Source: Pseudomonadota bacterium (lineage in GTDB: Bacteria > Myxococcota > Myxococcia > Myxococcales > Anaeromyxobacteraceae). From it: a DNA stretch of 7,908 nucleotides. Below the pieces are notes generated by a model. That model saw nothing but the letters and a program-made list of their open reading frames with translations, ran no database searches and was not told where the DNA came from. Shown here in pieces: positions 5,819 to 7,908 of this stretch (position 1 is the first letter of the stretch; every line of letters starts with the position of its first letter). A program made the position numbers and the translations under genes. The stretch covers positions 1-7,908 of the forward strand of contig JAEYZK010000097.1 of NCBI GenBank assembly GCA_023428085.1, written 5' to 3'.

Positions 5819-6358
5819 TCACCGCAGGTCGAACCGCAGCTCGACGAGCTGATCGGCCCGGCACTTCGTGGTCCGCTGCTGCGGGCGGTGCGGCGGCCTG
5901 CGGACCTCCACGCGCACGTCGTCGCCCGGGGCGCAGCGGACCGAGGCGACGACCGGCGTCCGGCCCAGGTCCTGCCCGTCCACCAGCACCTGCGCGTCCC
6001 CGGGCGTGCTCTCCACCGACACCCCGAAGCCCTGGAACCAGCGGACCCGCTCGCCGGACGCGTCCTGCGCGCCGTCGCTCGGCGCGATCGCGGTGCCTTC
6101 CCTCCAGGCCGCCTGGGCGTCGCCGAGCTCCCGCGCGGCGGCGCGGGCCCTCCGGAGCTCCTCCTCGGTCGCCGGGCGATCGGCCGGGCGCTCGCCGGAG
6201 CGGTCGGCGGGGAGGACGCCGAGGACGGCCGCGTCGCCGCGCTTCAGCCAGGCGACGACCCGGGGCGCCGCCAGCGCGAGCGCGACCAGCGGGAGGACCA
6301 GGAACGCCGCGTGGAGGACGATGCGCCGGACCGAGGAACGCTCTTCGGGCTCCATCAT
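5819..6358 (-). CDS. Membrane-anchored PEGA-domain protein
   Basis: Length is 179 residues. A single hydrophobic segment at about 13-31 follows a short N-terminus with two Arg, so it is probably a signal anchor with the rest in the periplasm. Residues 50-105 are Ala/Arg/Glu-rich and may be helical or flexible. Residues 113-178 resemble a PEGA domain: VSVESTPGDAQVLVDGQDLG, then RTP and a basic tail, with the typical S-x-P-x-x-A-x-V-x-V-D-G and G-x-T-P pattern. Two cysteines (142, 166) could form a disulfide. Known: PEGA domains are small beta folds common in surface proteins and receptor-like kinases, including many in myxobacteria, with poorly defined roles. The start could be either of two adjacent ATGs (6358 or 6355); neither has a strong Shine-Dalgarno site. 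It lies 74 bp after the helicase gene and may be co-transcribed with it. A functional link to the helicase is not evident. Confidence 0.82.
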   Translation of the reverse strand: MMEPEERSSVRRIVLHAAFLVLPLVALALAAPRVVAWLKRGDAAVLGVLPADRSGERPADRPATEEELRRARAAARELGDAQAAWREGTAIAPSDGAQDASGERVRWFQGFGVSVESTPGDAQVLVDGQDLGRTPVVASVRCAPGDDVRVEVRRPPHRPQQRTTKCRADQLVELRFDLR

Positions 6359-6398
6359 GACCGCGACAGCCTAGACGAACGGCTCCGTCTGGACCAGG

Positions 6399-6412
6399 GC
6401 GCCGCGCGGCGC
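6399..6412. repeat. 14-bp GC palindrome between helicase and PEGA genes
   Basis: GCGCCGCGCGGCGC reads the same on both strands and lies in the 74-bp gap, 20 bases after the helicase stop codon. It could form a short stem that slows transcription, but pure GC palindromes of this size are expected by chance in such DNA. Confidence 0.25.
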
Positions 6413-6432
6413 AGGGCGCGCTCCGCCCGCGC

Positions 6433-7908
6433 TCACACCACCGGGATGCCGCGCAAGAGCGGCGACGGGGTCCCGGGGGCCGCGATCCAGAGCTGGTGGG
6501 CGGCGCGGGTCACGGCCACGTGGAGCCGGCGGCGGGCCTCCTCCGTGTCCGGGTAGGCCCGGGCCGACGCGTCCGGCACCACCACGTAGTCGAACTCGAG
6601 CCCCTTCACCGCGGACACGTCGGTGACGTCCACGCCGGGGCGGAACGTGAAGCCGCCGTCCAGCGCGAGCCGCGCCTCGCCCAGATCGGCGAGCAGGCGA
6701 TGGAAGCCGCGGGCCACGTCCGGGCTGGAGCAGACGACCGCCACCGACGCCTGCGGCTCGCGCTCGACGAGGTCGCGCACCGCGCCCGAGAGGAAGAGCT
6801 GCGCGTGCGCCTCCGCCGGGAAGTCGAAGCGCGAGACCGGCGCCCCCTCGCGCCCGGCGCGCGGCGGCACGGCCGGGGCGATCGGGCCGAGGACGAGCTG
6901 CGCCACCTCCGCGATCGGGCGCGGGCAGCGGTACGTGGTCGGCAGGCGCACCGACGCGGCGTGCGGGACGCCGAGGGCCGCGAGGGCCTCCTCCCAGCCG
7001 GCGTACGACGAGAAGGTCTGCTGGCTCTCGTCGCCGGCGAGGGTGACGCTGTGGCCGGCGAGGTGCCGCCCCAGCGCGAAGAGCTCGAAGAGCGAGACGT
7101 CCTCGGCCTCGTCCACCACGAGGTGCGCGACCTTCTTCCCCGGCACGCCGCCGCGCAGCGCGGCGAGGAAGAGGAGGATCGGGAGGTCCTCCGCGTCGAG
7201 CGTGCCCGCCGCGGCCTCGGGCGTGTCGTCGTCGATGGGACGTCCGTCGAGCGTCTCCCGCCGGTCGGGATCGACGCCGGCGAGGAGCTCCGCCGTCGGC
7301 GTCGCGAGCTGGAGCCGCGTGTGCCGGAGGACCTCGTCCACGGCGGTCACCGGGAGGTCGCCGCCCGCGGCCTGGATCACCGAGTCGAGGAAGGCGCGAT
7401 CGAGGAGGAGATCGCCGAGCTCGCGCCGGGCGCGCTGGAGGGTGGGCTTCTCGTGCAGGAGCGGCCTGCGGCGGAGCACCTGGTACAGCGCGGGGTGGCG
7501 CTTGAGCCGCGCGACGAGCGGCGGCGTGTCCGCGTAGAGGCGCGGGGGCGGGGCGCCGAACGCGCTCTGGAACGCCCCGCGGGACCACGAGTCGAGCGTG
7601 CGCACCGGCGCCTTCCCGAGCCCGAGCGGCTCGAGGAGCCGCGCCGTCAGCCGGGCGAGGCCCAGCTCGGGGACGACCACCTGCAGCCGCGGCGCGGGGA
7701 ACCGGCGCGGGTCGTCGAAGGCGATGCGCGCGAGGCGGTGGAGCGCGACGGTCGTCTTCCCGCTCCCGGCGCTGCCCAGCACGAGCAGCGGCCGATCGGC
7801 CGGCGCGGAGACCGCCTCGTATTGCTCCGGGTCGAGGAGCGCGGTCACCTCGGGGGCGGCGGCGCGGCCGCGCTCGCCCGCGCCGATGCCCAGCGTGCCC
7901 GCCCGGGC
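6433..7908 (-). CDS. HelD-like superfamily-1 helicase, 5' end missing
   Basis: The frame enters from the window edge without a stop; 491 residues are present, counted here from 7908. The canonical UvrD/HelD motifs appear in order: Q-motif LLDPEQY (24-30), Walker A GSAGSGKTT (45-53), Walker B VVDEAED (264-270), motif III AGDESQQTF (291-299), motif IV TTYRCPRPI (324-332), motif V VKGLEFDYVVV (434-444) and motif VI VAVTRA (464-469). About 470 residues from the Q-motif to the C-terminus is the usual size of the HelD core, whose partners begin with a 200-residue coiled-coil arm; that arm would lie outside the window. Known: HelD-type proteins use ATP to remodel nucleic acid, and several pull RNA polymerase off DNA. 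A GTG at 7848 could be mistaken for the start, but it falls just before the ATPase core, has no good ribosome-binding site, and the upstream codons stay open. UvrD/Rep repair helicase is the main alternative. Confidence 0.9.
   Translation of the reverse strand, partial: ARAGTLGIGAGERGRAAAPEVTALLDPEQYEAVSAPADRPLLVLGSAGSGKTTVALHRLARIAFDDPRRFPAPRLQVVVPELGLARLTARLLEPLGLGKAPVRTLDSWSRGAFQSAFGAPPPRLYADTPPLVARLKRHPALYQVLRRRPLLHEKPTLQRARRELGDLLLDRAFLDSVIQAAGGDLPVTAVDEVLRHTRLQLATPTAELLAGVDPDRRETLDGRPIDDDTPEAAAGTLDAEDLPILLFLAALRGGVPGKKVAHLVVDEAEDVSLFELFALGRHLAGHSVTLAGDESQQTFSSYAGWEEALAALGVPHAASVRLPTTYRCPRPIAEVAQLVLGPIAPAVPPRAGREGAPVSRFDFPAEAHAQLFLSGAVRDLVEREPQASVAVVCSSPDVARGFHRLLADLGEARLALDGGFTFRPGVDVTDVSAVKGLEFDYVVVPDASARAYPDTEEARRRLHVAVTRAAHQLWIAAPGTPSPLLRGIPVV

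Noticed and set aside
4366..6360. Second long plus-strand open frame of 664 codons
   Set aside because: It is antisense to the large enzyme and PEGA genes and of the same low-complexity composition, with no recognisable motif.
6371..7588. Minus-strand open frame of 405 codons across the helicase gene
   Set aside because: It is an out-of-frame reading of the helicase; all seven helicase motifs are in the other frame.
7846..7848. GTG as the start of the helicase gene
   Set aside because: The frame stays open from there to the window edge, and HelD-type proteins have a long N-terminal arm before the Q-motif, so the true start most likely lies outside the window.

Overview
The window is very GC-rich, roughly three-quarters G+C by eye. 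Every convincing gene lies on the minus strand, so transcription runs from high to low coordinates. The PEGA-domain membrane protein, the HelD-like helicase, the lipoprotein signal and the codon usage suggest a myxobacterium-like organism (Myxococcota, for example an Anaeromyxobacter relative). That placement is inference; no rRNA or other marker gene is present.

Layout in transcription order. (1) 7908-6433: the C-terminal 491 residues of a superfamily-1 HelD-like DNA/RNA helicase whose start lies outside the window. (2) 6358-5819: a 179-residue single-membrane-segment protein with a C-terminal PEGA domain. (3) 5818-5566: a 253-bp non-coding gap with one 8-bp hairpin. (4) 5565-2065: a 1166-residue cytoplasmic protein of a large family that I know only as uncharacterised. 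It looks like a glycosidase or phosphorylase built on a beta-sandwich plus (alpha/alpha)6 barrel. (5) 1980-715: a ROK-family winged-helix sugar-responsive regulator, 84 bp downstream of (4) and with a nearly identical ribosome-binding region. (6) 714-217: a 498-bp intergenic region unusually rich in perfect inverted repeats. These include two copies of CTGAA-N4-TTCAG, a 22-bp perfect palindrome with a LacI-operator-like core, and a 17-bp-arm hairpin. (7) 216-1: the first 72 codons of a lipoprotein GH10 endo-1,4-beta-xylanase that runs off the window.

Genes 4, 5 and 7 read as a small carbohydrate-use locus. An exported, lipid-anchored xylanase would cut xylan outside the cell, a large intracellular enzyme would act on oligosaccharides, and a ROK repressor would sense a sugar and control the set through operators in the xylanase upstream region. 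The link between regulator, operators and target genes is inference. Genes 1 and 2 look like an unrelated neighbouring unit.

The best candidates for something undescribed are the 1166-residue enzyme and the palindrome-dense leader of the xylanase gene. No tRNA, rRNA, CRISPR array, insertion sequence or phage gene is visible.
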